Shown piece by piece: positions 37,960 to 46,922 of a stretch of DNA of 64,000 bases (its first letter is position 1; every line of letters starts with the position of its first letter). Below the pieces are notes generated by a model that was not told the DNA's origin, made no database searches, and saw nothing but the letters and a program-made list of their open reading frames with translations. The DNA lies in assembly GCA_902793335.1 (NCBI GenBank), contig CADBCZ010000004.1, positions 55,414-119,413 of the forward strand, written 5' to 3'. The position numbers were made by a program, and so were the translations under genes. The stretch is from an uncultured Lachnospiraceae bacterium. Lineage in GTDB: Bacteria > Bacillota > Clostridia > Lachnospirales > Lachnospiraceae.

Positions 37960-38199
37960 ATGATACATCCGTCTTATACAGATTTGATGGCAGTAGTTAA
38001 CAGTGAGGTAGAACCGGGAGAACAGCCGGTAGTACAGAGCAGATATTCAATCGTTCTTGCAACAGCTAAGCGTGCAAGACAGATAATTGCCGGAGAACAG
38101 CCGCATGTTCCTGCAGCAGGCAAGAAGCCTTTATCTGTTGCTGTTGATGAATTATATCAGGGTAAAGTTAAGATTGTCGGTGACGATGAGGAGGAATAA
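37960..38199 (+). CDS. rpoZ: RNA polymerase omega subunit
   Basis: A 79-residue omega subunit that helps assemble beta-prime. The SRYSIVLATAKRARQI core is clear, followed by KKPLSVAVDELYQGKV. It follows gmk closely, with GAAAGGAGC upstream, and ends with a good terminator. Confidence 0.95.
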   Translation: MIHPSYTDLMAVVNSEVEPGEQPVVQSRYSIVLATAKRARQIIAGEQPHVPAAGKKPLSVAVDELYQGKVKIVGDDEEE

Positions 38200-38208
38200 T
38201 AACGAATT

Positions 38209-38234
38209 GGGCTGTCTTTTTGACAGCTCTTTTT
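38209..38234 (+). terminator. rpoZ terminator
   Basis: An 8-bp stem GGGCTGTC with GACAGCTC, including one G-U pair, and a 5-base loop, then TTTTT. Confidence 0.85.
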
Positions 38235-38291
38235 GGTGATATATATGTACTGTGAATAGCAACATATGTAAATATATGAGGAGAGTGTAAA

Positions 38292-39797
38292 ATGAAGCTT
38301 GAACAATTGTTAAATGATATTGATTATACACTTATAAGGGGGAGTCTTGACAAGGAGATTACTGAGGTTGAGAATGACTCCAGAAAGATTACGGAAGGAA
38401 CTCTTTTTTTCTGTATTAAGGGAGCAAATTTTGACGGACATAATTTTGCAGAACAGGTTGTGAGCGATGGTGCAAATACATTAATTGTTGAAGATGATGT
38501 AGAACTTGATGATGCTTTAGATGTGGCTGTTATCAAGGTTGACAGCACGCGTTATGCAATGGGTGTAATAAGCGCTGCTTTTTACGGCAATCCTGCTGAT
38601 AAGTTAAATGTTATCGGTATTACCGGAACTAAGGGTAAAACTACGACAACATATATGATCAAGTCTATGCTTGAGAAAGCAGGAAAAAAGACAGGTCTTA
38701 TCGGAACTATTGAAGTGATAAACGGGGACAAGGTGACCCCTGCAAAAAACACAACTCCTGAATCATTGGTTATCCAGAGATACTTAAAGGAAATGGTCGA
38801 TAACGGCATGGACAGTGTTGTTATGGAGGTGTCTTCGCAGGGACTTATGTTAGACAGAGTTGCAGGTATTTCTTTTGACTACGGAATATTTACCAATCTT
38901 TCAGAAGACCATATCGGACCTAATGAGCACAAAAGTTTTGAAGAGTATATGGGATGGAAGTCTAAGCTGTTTACTCTTTGTAAGAAAGGCATTTTTAATA
39001 TAGATGATGAGTATGCAAAAGAGATGATGAAAACTGCTACCTGCGAAATGATTACATTTGGTATGAAAGATGGTGCAGATTATCAGGCGAAAAATGTTGA
39101 CCTTTATGAAAAGGATGGAGAGCTTGGTATAACCTATGACCTCGATGGCAGGTTTAACGGTAAGGTGAGAGTGAGCCTGCCGGGCGATTTCTCTGTACAT
39201 AACTCTTTGTCAGCAATAGCAATAGCTTGTGAGATGGGTGTTGATATGAATATAATCCTTGAGATTTTAGGAGATATCCATGTTAAGGGAAGAGTAGAAA
39301 TGATTCCTATATCTGATTCATTTACCCTTATGATAGACTATGCACACAATGCCATGAGCTTAGAGAGTATATTAAAGACTTTAAGAGCTTACTCTCCTAA
39401 ACGATTGGTGAGCTTGTTCGGATGCGGCGGTAACAGATCAAAGACAAGAAGATTTGAGATGGGTGAGGTTTCAGGTAATATGGCTGACCTTACGATAATA
39501 ACCTCCGATAACCCAAGAGATGAAGAGCCTCAGGCTATCATAGATGATATCAAAGTGGGTATAGGTAAAACAGCCGGAAAGTATGTTGAGATAATTGACA
39601 GAAAAGAAGCCATCAGATATGCGATAATGAATGCGAAAGAGGGCGACGTGATAATCCTTGCAGGTAAAGGCCATGAGGATTATCAGGAAATTAAAGGAAA
39701 GAAATACCATATGGATGAGCGTGACCTTATTAAAGAGGTCTTAGAGGAAGAGGATGTCACAAAGATTTGCGGATATAATAATAGATATTTCTCATGA
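38292..39797 (+). CDS. murE: UDP-N-acetylmuramoyl-tripeptide synthetase (MurE)
   Basis: A 501-residue Mur ligase that adds the third amino acid to UDP-MurNAc-dipeptide. The ATP loop GITGTKGKTTT is near residue 113, the catalytic region TNLSEDHIGPNEH follows, and SDNPRDEEP matches the DNPR motif of meso-diaminopimelate-specific enzymes. It is encoded in the rpoZ-priA cluster rather than in a cell-division cluster; coaBC, usual at this spot, is absent. Its end overlaps priA by 44 bases. Confidence 0.94.
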   Translation: MKLEQLLNDIDYTLIRGSLDKEITEVENDSRKITEGTLFFCIKGANFDGHNFAEQVVSDGANTLIVEDDVELDDALDVAVIKVDSTRYAMGVISAAFYGNPADKLNVIGITGTKGKTTTTYMIKSMLEKAGKKTGLIGTIEVINGDKVTPAKNTTPESLVIQRYLKEMVDNGMDSVVMEVSSQGLMLDRVAGISFDYGIFTNLSEDHIGPNEHKSFEEYMGWKSKLFTLCKKGIFNIDDEYAKEMMKTATCEMITFGMKDGADYQAKNVDLYEKDGELGITYDLDGRFNGKVRVSLPGDFSVHNSLSAIAIACEMGVDMNIILEILGDIHVKGRVEMIPISDSFTLMIDYAHNAMSLESILKTLRAYSPKRLVSLFGCGGNRSKTRRFEMGEVSGNMADLTIITSDNPRDEEPQAIIDDIKVGIGKTAGKYVEIIDRKEAIRYAIMNAKEGDVIILAGKGHEDYQEIKGKKYHMDERDLIKEVLEEEDVTKICGYNNRYFS

Positions 39798-42006
39798 AGC
39801 AATAGACAGAACATTTCAATATATAATACCTGAAGAATTAGAGGGACAGATACACATCGGTATGTGTGTATCTATCCCTTTTGGTCGTGGTAACAGTGTC
39901 AGAAAAGGATATGTTATCGGACTTTCTGATAAAGCAGAAATAGATGAGAGTAAGCTTAAAAGTATATTGGGTGTTAACGAGAAAGATGTTGAGGTGTCGG
40001 GTTCTCTTATTGAGCTTGCGGCATTTATCAAGGAGACCTACGGCTCAACCATGATAAATGCTCTAAGTACCGTTATGCCGATAAGGCAGAAGGTTAAAGG
40101 CCTTGTTAAAAAGGAAGTCAGACTGCTGATAGACAGTGAAGCGGTTTTTGAATATATAGCAAGATATGAGAAGAAGAGAGCGAAGGCTAAGATAAGACTT
40201 TTGAATGAACTGGCAGAAGAGCTGGTGATTCCGTATGAACTGGTTACAGGTAAGTTAAATATTTCATCCGCAACGATAAAGGCTATGGAGAAGGAAGGTG
40301 TCCTTGCCGTTGAAGAAGAAGGCTATTATCGAAATGTACTCGGTTGCGGTAGTGGTGAAAGCACAAAGGTTAGTAAAGAGATACCAAATGATGAACAGAG
40401 ACAGGTAATAGACACAGTTGTTGATGATTTTGATAAGGGTGATAACAGGACGTATCTGTTAAAGGGAATAACGGGTAGCGGAAAGACTTTAGTGTATATC
40501 GAGATAATTGAGCATGTGATAAGACAGGGCAAACAGGCTATTGTGCTTATACCGGAGATAGCACTTACCTATCAGACTGTGAAAAGATTCAGAAACAGAT
40601 TTGGTGATAAAGTAACCATAATGAATTCAAGACTCTCAAAGGGAGAGAGATATGATCAGTTTGAAAGGGCAAAAAATGGCGATGTATCGGTGATGATAGG
40701 ACCGAGGTCAGCTCTGTTTGCTCCGTTTAAGAATCTTGGGATTATTGTTATAGATGAGGAACATGAGACAACTTACAAGAGTGATCAGCCTCCGAAATAC
40801 CATGCCAGAGAGGTGGCCATACATCGTGCAAAAATGTGCGGTGCAACAGTGCTTTTGGGTTCTGCGACACCTTCGGTTGAGTCTTACCGGAAGGCAAAAG
40901 ACGGTGAATATAAGATGCTTTGTCTTAACAAGCGAGCAAGAGATAATGCAACACTTTCAAGGGTTTCCGTTATAGATATGCGAAGGGAACTAGAGCTTGG
41001 CAACAAGAGTATGTTCAGTAACAGATTAAAGGAGCAGATTTCGGACAGACTAAAGAAGGGCGAACAGACTATGCTGTTCATCAACAGAAGAGGTTATGCC
41101 GGTTTTGTATCCTGCAGAAGTTGTGGACATGTATTTATATGTCCGCATTGCGATGTGTCACTCACTATTCATGACAGTAAAACGGCAAATGAGAGACTGG
41201 TATGTCATTACTGTGGATACGAACAGAAAAAGCCGGCAAAGTGCCCTGAGTGTGGTTCGGCATTTATTGCAGGCTTTGGAGTGGGAACCCAGAAGGTTGA
41301 GGAGGGTGTAAAAGAATTATTCCCTCAGGCTAAAGTTTTGAGAATGGATGCGGATACAACTAAAAAGAAGGATTCGCATGAAAAGATATTGTCTGCATTT
41401 GCATGTGGAGAGGCGGATATTTTAATAGGTACACAGATGATCGTTAAGGGACATGATTTTCCGCAGGTTACGCTGGTGGGAGTTATAGCGGCTGACACTA
41501 CGCTCTTTGAGAGCGATTACAGGGCTAGTGAAAAGACCTTTGATCTTCTTACGCAGGCAGCGGGACGGGCAGGTCGTGGAGACAAGGCCGGTGAAGTTGT
41601 TGTTCAGACTTATAAGCCCGATCACTACTGCATCACATCTGCTGCCAAACAGGACTATGATATGTTCTTTGAAGAGGAGAGCGCTTACAGAAAAATGTTA
41701 TCCTATCCTCCATTTTCACATATGCTGGCGATATTTATGGAGTCTCCAACAGATTCAATGTCTGTTGAACTGGCAGATTTTATCGAGGGGATGATAAATG
41801 ATAATTTTAAGATTAGAAAGATTGGCCCTTGTGAAGCCGGAATATATAAGCTTGGAGATAAATACAGAAGGGTGATATATATAAAGGATAAGGATGTATC
41901 AAATTTAACTGCGGTCAAAGATTATCTTGAAGAACAGTTAGAGAAAACAGAAAAGTTTGGTGATTGCTACATAAGTTTCGATCTTGATCCGATGAGAAGT
42001 TATTGA
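39754..42006 (+). CDS. priA: Primosomal protein N' (replication restart helicase)
   Basis: A 750-residue superfamily 2 DNA helicase that reloads the replisome at stalled forks. It has Walker A GITGSGKT, the DEEH box VIDEEHETTYKS, a zinc-binding region with eight cysteines (CRSCGHVFICPHC to CPECGS) inserted in the helicase core, and the QAAGRAGR motif. The ATG lies within the end of murE, with a GAGGAAGAGG site in that coding sequence. Confidence 0.95.
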   Translation: MSQRFADIIIDISHEAIDRTFQYIIPEELEGQIHIGMCVSIPFGRGNSVRKGYVIGLSDKAEIDESKLKSILGVNEKDVEVSGSLIELAAFIKETYGSTMINALSTVMPIRQKVKGLVKKEVRLLIDSEAVFEYIARYEKKRAKAKIRLLNELAEELVIPYELVTGKLNISSATIKAMEKEGVLAVEEEGYYRNVLGCGSGESTKVSKEIPNDEQRQVIDTVVDDFDKGDNRTYLLKGITGSGKTLVYIEIIEHVIRQGKQAIVLIPEIALTYQTVKRFRNRFGDKVTIMNSRLSKGERYDQFERAKNGDVSVMIGPRSALFAPFKNLGIIVIDEEHETTYKSDQPPKYHAREVAIHRAKMCGATVLLGSATPSVESYRKAKDGEYKMLCLNKRARDNATLSRVSVIDMRRELELGNKSMFSNRLKEQISDRLKKGEQTMLFINRRGYAGFVSCRSCGHVFICPHCDVSLTIHDSKTANERLVCHYCGYEQKKPAKCPECGSAFIAGFGVGTQKVEEGVKELFPQAKVLRMDADTTKKKDSHEKILSAFACGEADILIGTQMIVKGHDFPQVTLVGVIAADTTLFESDYRASEKTFDLLTQAAGRAGRGDKAGEVVVQTYKPDHYCITSAAKQDYDMFFEEESAYRKMLSYPPFSHMLAIFMESPTDSMSVELADFIEGMINDNFKIRKIGPCEAGIYKLGDKYRRVIYIKDKDVSNLTAVKDYLEEQLEKTEKFGDCYISFDLDPMRSY

Positions 42007-42111
42007 TATAAGGAGATGTGTTTACAGTTTTTTGATTTCAAGGATAGCGTATTTATTAAGTTTGTGTTATATTATTATCTAAGTGTCAAAATTAAGAAGT
42101 AATGTAGCGAC

Positions 42112-42140
42112 TTGTATATTACTGATAAGGATAATTTAAT
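42112..42140 (+). promoter_or_regulatory. Possible def promoter
   Basis: TTGTAT (42112-42117), 17-base spacer, TTTAAT (42135-42140), 24 bases before the def start, in an AT-rich 157-base gap after priA. The -10 is weak. Confidence 0.35.
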
Positions 42141-42163
42141 TACAGAAAACAGGAGATATAATA

Positions 42164-42673
42164 ATGGCTTTAAGACAGATAAGAGTAGATGGCGATGATA
42201 TTTTAAGAAAAAAATGCAAGGAAGTTAAGGAGATGAATGAGAGAACAGAAACTCTCATAGACGATATGTTGGAAACCATGTATGATGCGGCAGGTGTAGG
42301 ACTTGCAGCACCACAGGTCGGAGTTCTTAAACGTATTGTCGTAATTGATGTGGATTATGAGAATCCGTATGACAATCCTTATGTAATGATCAATCCCGTA
42401 ATTTTAGAGAGCGATGGAGAGCAGTGCGGTGATGAGGGATGTTTGAGTATTCCGGGAAAAGTTGCAGAAGTTACCAGACCTAACAGGGTAGTAGTGAAGT
42501 TTTTGGACAGAGATATGAAAGAGGTGACTTTAGAGGCAACTGAGTTGTTTGCAAGAGCTATTTGCCATGAGTTGGATCATTTAGATGGCGTACTATATAA
42601 AGATGTTGCAGAAGGTCCTTTGCGTGATGTTGAAGCAGAGGAAGCTATGTATGAAGAGGAAGATGAATTTTAG
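42164..42673 (+). CDS. def: Peptide deformylase
   Basis: A 169-residue metalloenzyme that removes the formyl group from nascent proteins. All three motifs are present: GVGLAAPQVG, EGCLSIPG with the metal-ligand cysteine, and ICHELDHLDG with the HExxH ligands. It is followed 12 bases later by fmt, which adds the formyl group to initiator tRNA. Confidence 0.96.
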   Translation: MALRQIRVDGDDILRKKCKEVKEMNERTETLIDDMLETMYDAAGVGLAAPQVGVLKRIVVIDVDYENPYDNPYVMINPVILESDGEQCGDEGCLSIPGKVAEVTRPNRVVVKFLDRDMKEVTLEATELFARAICHELDHLDGVLYKDVAEGPLRDVEAEEAMYEEEDEF

Positions 42674-42685
42674 TAGGGAGATTAT

Positions 42686-43621
42686 ATGAAGATAGTATTT
42701 ATGGGTACACCGGATTTTGCGGTAAATACCTTGGAATCATTGATAGAAGCAGGACATGAGATAGCACTTGTAGTGACTCAGTCGGATAAGGCAAAAGGAC
42801 GAGGTAAGAAACTTGTTTTTCCTCCGGTTAAAGAGACGGCATTAGTGCACGGCCTTGAAGTTGCACAGCCTGACAGAGTAAGAGATAGTGAATTCGTTGA
42901 AAGACTTACAAAGATAGCTCCTGATGTTATTGTAGTTGTCGCATTTGGACAGATTCTTCCGGAAAGTATTCTTTCACTGCCGAGACTTGGATGTGTTAAT
43001 GTTCATGCATCACTTTTGCCTGAGTACAGAGGTGCTGCACCAATTCAGTGGGCTGTTATAGACGGGCTAAAAAAGACCGGAGTGACAACCATGTATATGG
43101 ATAAAGGACTTGATACAGGAGATATTATCGATCAACGTATTATAGATATCTCATCTGACGAGACCGGTGGGTCGTTATTTGACAAGCTTGCGGTTCTGGG
43201 CGGAGAGATAATTGTTGATACTCTTGATAAGCTTGATAAGGGAACTGCAAACAGAACAAAACAGGATGATAGCAAATCCAGCTATGCCAAGATGTTGAGT
43301 AAGGAAATGGGACTTATAGACTTTAGTGAGGATGCGGTTGTAATAGAACGTCTAATAAGAGGACTTAATCCATGGCCTTCTGCATATACAAAACTGGATG
43401 GAAAAATATTAAAGATTTATAATGCTTTAGTTGTTGATGAAAATGATTCTGCAAAAGAGAAACCCGGTACGGTCATAGCAGTTGATAAGAAAAGCTTTAC
43501 GGTAAGCTGCGGTGTTGGTGCTCTTCGCGTTTTAAATCTGCAGCTTGAAGGAAAAAAGAGAATGGATGCCGACGCATTTCTTCGTGGATATGAGATTAAT
43601 GTAGGAACGGTGCTTAATTAA
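42686..43621 (+). CDS. fmt: Methionyl-tRNA formyltransferase
   Basis: A 311-residue enzyme that formylates Met-tRNAfMet with 10-formyl-THF. The start MKIVFMGTPDFAVNTLESL and the active-site stretch VNVHASLLPEYRGAAPIQWA, with the catalytic Asn-His, are typical. TAGGGAG precedes the ATG. It belongs to the def-fmt-rsmB string. Confidence 0.96.
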   Translation: MKIVFMGTPDFAVNTLESLIEAGHEIALVVTQSDKAKGRGKKLVFPPVKETALVHGLEVAQPDRVRDSEFVERLTKIAPDVIVVVAFGQILPESILSLPRLGCVNVHASLLPEYRGAAPIQWAVIDGLKKTGVTTMYMDKGLDTGDIIDQRIIDISSDETGGSLFDKLAVLGGEIIVDTLDKLDKGTANRTKQDDSKSSYAKMLSKEMGLIDFSEDAVVIERLIRGLNPWPSAYTKLDGKILKIYNALVVDENDSAKEKPGTVIAVDKKSFTVSCGVGALRVLNLQLEGKKRMDADAFLRGYEINVGTVLN

Positions 43622-43647
43622 TATTTTTGCACGGAGGAGCATACGAC

Positions 43648-45027
43648 GTGAAAAAAGAGGAAAATATCAGAGAACTCGCCTTGGATGTATTGTTAGAGGC
43701 AGAGAAAAACAATGTATTTATAAAGGATGCCTTAAACAGACAGCTCTTCGCTCACCAGTTTTTGAGTAAGCAGGATAGGGCTTTTTTGTCGCGCTTAGTG
43801 GAAGGTGTTACAGAGTATACCATTAAGTTGGATTATATCGTTAATTGTTATAGTAAGACTAAGATTAACAAATGCAAACCTCTAATAAGAGTTTTGCTCC
43901 GTATGGGCGTATATCAGATGTTTTATATGGACAGTGTTCCTGACCAGGCAGCGGTTAATGAGTGTGTTAAGCTTGCAAAAAAGAGAGGCTTTGCTAATCT
44001 GTCAGGATTTTTAAACGGGGTGTTAAGACAGATAGGCAGAAATAAAGATAAGGTAGTGTTTCCTACGAAAGAGGAGGATGAGGTTAATTACTTTTCTATT
44101 AAATATTCAATGCCTGCATGGATAGTTGAAGAATATATTGAGTGGTTTAAAAAAGATAAGGCTGTTAAAATCCTGAAAGCATCACTTGATGAGAAGAAGC
44201 TTACCATAAGGGTAAACAACAGAAAGATATCTAAGGGTGAACTGATCAAAAAGATAGAAGATTTTGGAATCAGCGTTGAAAATGGGTTGTATGTTGAGGA
44301 TGCTCTACGCCTGTCCGATGTCAACTATGTTAATCGTATACCCGGATTTAAAGAGGGGGAATTCTTCATACAGGATGAGAGTTCTATGCTTGTATACGGC
44401 ATTTCCGGGGCTTCTGAAATGGCGAAAGACGATTTGGAAGAGCCACTTAAGATTCTTGACCTCTGTGCAGCTCCCGGAGGAAAGTCCACTCATTTTGCTG
44501 AAAAGCTGCAGGGCAAAGCGTTCGTTGAAGCCAGAGATCTGACTGATAGCAAGATTGATAAGATAAATGAAAATATTGAACGATTAGAGCTTGATAATAT
44601 CAGAGCCTTAAAATATGATGCTCTTGTTCCGGATGAGGACAGGAAAGAATATGCTGATATAGTGTTAGCGGATCTTCCATGCTCCGGACTTGGTGTTCTT
44701 TCCGGGAAAAATGATGTCAAATATCATATTAGAAAAAGTCAATTGCTTGAACTTACTAATCTTCAGAGAAATATATTGAGTAATGCTGCGGAGTATGTTA
44801 AACCGGGCGGAATTCTTATATACAGTACATGCACTATCAATCCTTCTGAGAATGATGAAAATTCAGAATGGTTTCTCTCGCATTTTCCTTTTGAGGGTGA
44901 AGACATTGGCGGATTGGTTCCGGAGGATTTGAAAGAGTATATGGAGAAGCCTTACAGTCTGCAATTACTTCCGGGTTTTGTAAAATGCGATGGCTTCTAT
45001 ATAGCCAAATTCAGAAAGAAATTATAA
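43648..45027 (+). CDS. rsmB: 16S rRNA (cytosine-967-C5)-methyltransferase
   Basis: A 459-residue protein with an N-terminal NusB-like RNA-binding domain (about 1-135) and a C-terminal Rossmann methyltransferase. SAM and catalytic motifs are CAAPGGKSTH, LADLPCSGLGVLSGK (catalytic cysteine) and YSTCTINPSEN (second cysteine). The GTG at 43648 is preferred, as GGAGGA lies nine bases upstream; a TTG at 43627 precedes that site and is unlikely. Confidence 0.93.
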   Translation: MKKEENIRELALDVLLEAEKNNVFIKDALNRQLFAHQFLSKQDRAFLSRLVEGVTEYTIKLDYIVNCYSKTKINKCKPLIRVLLRMGVYQMFYMDSVPDQAAVNECVKLAKKRGFANLSGFLNGVLRQIGRNKDKVVFPTKEEDEVNYFSIKYSMPAWIVEEYIEWFKKDKAVKILKASLDEKKLTIRVNNRKISKGELIKKIEDFGISVENGLYVEDALRLSDVNYVNRIPGFKEGEFFIQDESSMLVYGISGASEMAKDDLEEPLKILDLCAAPGGKSTHFAEKLQGKAFVEARDLTDSKIDKINENIERLELDNIRALKYDALVPDEDRKEYADIVLADLPCSGLGVLSGKNDVKYHIRKSQLLELTNLQRNILSNAAEYVKPGGILIYSTCTINPSENDENSEWFLSHFPFEGEDIGGLVPEDLKEYMEKPYSLQLLPGFVKCDGFYIAKFRKKL

Positions 45028-45055
45028 TATATACTATTATGCTATGGAGAGAGAG

Positions 45056-46084
45056 ATGGATATTAAATCTTTAACACTTCCTGAACTTACTGATTATATT
45101 GTGGGTAAGGGATATCCGAAATTTCGCGCGAAACAGATATATGAATGGTGTCATGTCAAACTGGTAAGAAGTGTTGACGAGATGACTAATCTGCCGGCAA
45201 CACTTAGAGATGATATAAGAGATGAATTCACTGTTGTTTCAGCTTCTGACAGGTTTGAATCACAGGTTGACGGCACTATTAAATATGTGTTTTGTTTAGA
45301 GGATGGCAATGTTATTGAAAGTGTATTCATGCCGTACAAACATGGCAATTCTGTGTGCATATCTTCACAGGCCGGTTGTAGAATGGGATGTTCGTTTTGT
45401 GCATCTACACTTCTGGGTCTTTCAAGAAATCTCAAAGCTTCTGAAATGCTCGATCAGATTTATTATATAGAGAAAGATACTGATGAACGTGTATCAAATG
45501 TTGTGGTTATGGGAACGGGAGAGCCGTTAGATAACTACGATAATCTGTGCAGTTTTATCAGGATTTTGTCTGACCCTAATGGTCTTAACATAAGCCAGAG
45601 AAATATCACTGTTTCAAGTTGCGGACTTGTGCCTGAGATAAAACGGCTTGCTGATGAGCATTTTTCAATAACTTTTGCATTATCACTGCATGCAGCCGTT
45701 GATGAGAAGAGACAGAAATTAATGCCGATTGCAAAAAAATATTCTATCAGTGAAGTTCTTGATGCGTGTAGGTATTATTTTAATCAGACAGGAAGAAGAA
45801 TCACGTTTGAATATTCTTTAGTTGCAGGAGAAAATGATTCCGTAGATGATGCAAATAAGCTCTCGGATTTATTAAGAGGATTTCCGTGTCATGTCAATCT
45901 TATACCTGTCAATCAGATTAAAGAACGGAATTATAAAAGATCAGACAGAAACAGAGTGGCGCGGTTCAAAGAACATTTGGAAAAACATGGAATCAATGCG
46001 ACAGTTAGAAGAAGTATGGGAAAAGATATAGATGCTGCCTGTGGACAGCTTAGAAAAGCATATATTGAAATGAAACAAAGCTGA
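45056..46084 (+). CDS. rlmN: 23S rRNA (A2503-C2)/tRNA (A37-C2) methyltransferase
   Basis: A 342-residue radical-SAM enzyme. The CxxxCxxC cluster motif is in SSQAGCRMGCSFCAST and the catalytic C-terminal cysteine is in DAACGQL. It methylates adenosine 2503 of 23S rRNA and A37 of some tRNAs. The second ATG (45056) follows GGAGAG; the first, at 45044, overlaps that site. Confidence 0.94.
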   Translation: MDIKSLTLPELTDYIVGKGYPKFRAKQIYEWCHVKLVRSVDEMTNLPATLRDDIRDEFTVVSASDRFESQVDGTIKYVFCLEDGNVIESVFMPYKHGNSVCISSQAGCRMGCSFCASTLLGLSRNLKASEMLDQIYYIEKDTDERVSNVVVMGTGEPLDNYDNLCSFIRILSDPNGLNISQRNITVSSCGLVPEIKRLADEHFSITFALSLHAAVDEKRQKLMPIAKKYSISEVLDACRYYFNQTGRRITFEYSLVAGENDSVDDANKLSDLLRGFPCHVNLIPVNQIKERNYKRSDRNRVARFKEHLEKHGINATVRRSMGKDIDAACGQLRKAYIEMKQS

Positions 46085-46113
46085 ATGGGTACGTGATGTA
46101 GTTGTCAGTAATC

Positions 46114-46142
46114 TTGCTTTTTGGTAATATCTGTGATATGAT
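46114..46142 (+). promoter_or_regulatory. prpC-prkC promoter
   Basis: TTGCTT (46114-46119), 17-base spacer, TATGAT (46137-46142), 43 bases before the prpC start. Confidence 0.65.
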
Positions 46143-46185
46143 TTGAAATTGAGTTTGTATTATTGTGAGTAAAAGGAGGTTTTCG

Positions 46186-46920
46186 ATGGTATCATACGGA
46201 AAAACTGATATCGGAATGTGCAGAGTCATGAATCAGGACTGCATATATTTTTCGGATAAGAGCATCGGTAATCTCCCGAATTTATATATTGTAGCTGATG
46301 GAATGGGTGGTCACAAAGCAGGAGATTATGCATCTGCGCATGCGGTATCATGGTTTGTTGATTATGTAAAAGAATGTGATTATGTGAATCCAATAACGAT
46401 TATAAAGACAGGGATTTCCAAAGTTAATGACCGCCTCTTTCAAATGTCGGCAGACCATGCTGAACTGCGTGGGATGGGAACGACATTTGTTGCAGCAGTA
46501 ATAGTTGAAAACAAATTATATGTAGCCAATATAGGAGACAGCAGGTTATATATCGTAGGAGAAGAGATAAGACAGATAACATTGGATCATTCTCTTGTAG
46601 AGGAACTGATTCGTACAGGACAGCTTGAAAGAAGAAAAGTAAGATTCCACCCTGAAAAGAATATAATAACCAGGGCTTTGGGAACAGCGAGAGAAGCGGT
46701 GCCGGATTTTTTTGAGCTCGAGCTTGAGTCTACAGATAAGATTTTGTTATGTTCGGATGGTCTTACTAATATGGTTGAAGATGATGAGATTGAGATGATA
46801 ATAAAAAGACAGCCGCATATGGACAGATGCTGTGATGAATTGATAGAAAGAGCCAATTATTATGGCGGTAAAGATAATATAGGCGTTGTAGTTATTGAAC
46901 AGACAGTGAATGAGGTGTGA
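46186..46920 (+). CDS. prpC: PP2C-type Ser/Thr protein phosphatase
   Basis: A 244-residue metal-dependent phosphatase with VADGMGGHKAGDYAS (metal aspartate), NIGDSRLY and LLCSDGLTNMV motifs. It reverses phosphorylation by the PASTA kinase encoded next; the two overlap or abut. The ATG follows AAAGGAGG; the GTG at 46165 lies upstream of that site. Confidence 0.95.
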   Translation: MVSYGKTDIGMCRVMNQDCIYFSDKSIGNLPNLYIVADGMGGHKAGDYASAHAVSWFVDYVKECDYVNPITIIKTGISKVNDRLFQMSADHAELRGMGTTFVAAVIVENKLYVANIGDSRLYIVGEEIRQITLDHSLVEELIRTGQLERRKVRFHPEKNIITRALGTAREAVPDFFELELESTDKILLCSDGLTNMVEDDEIEMIIKRQPHMDRCCDELIERANYYGGKDNIGVVVIEQTVNEV

Positions 46921-46922
46921 TT

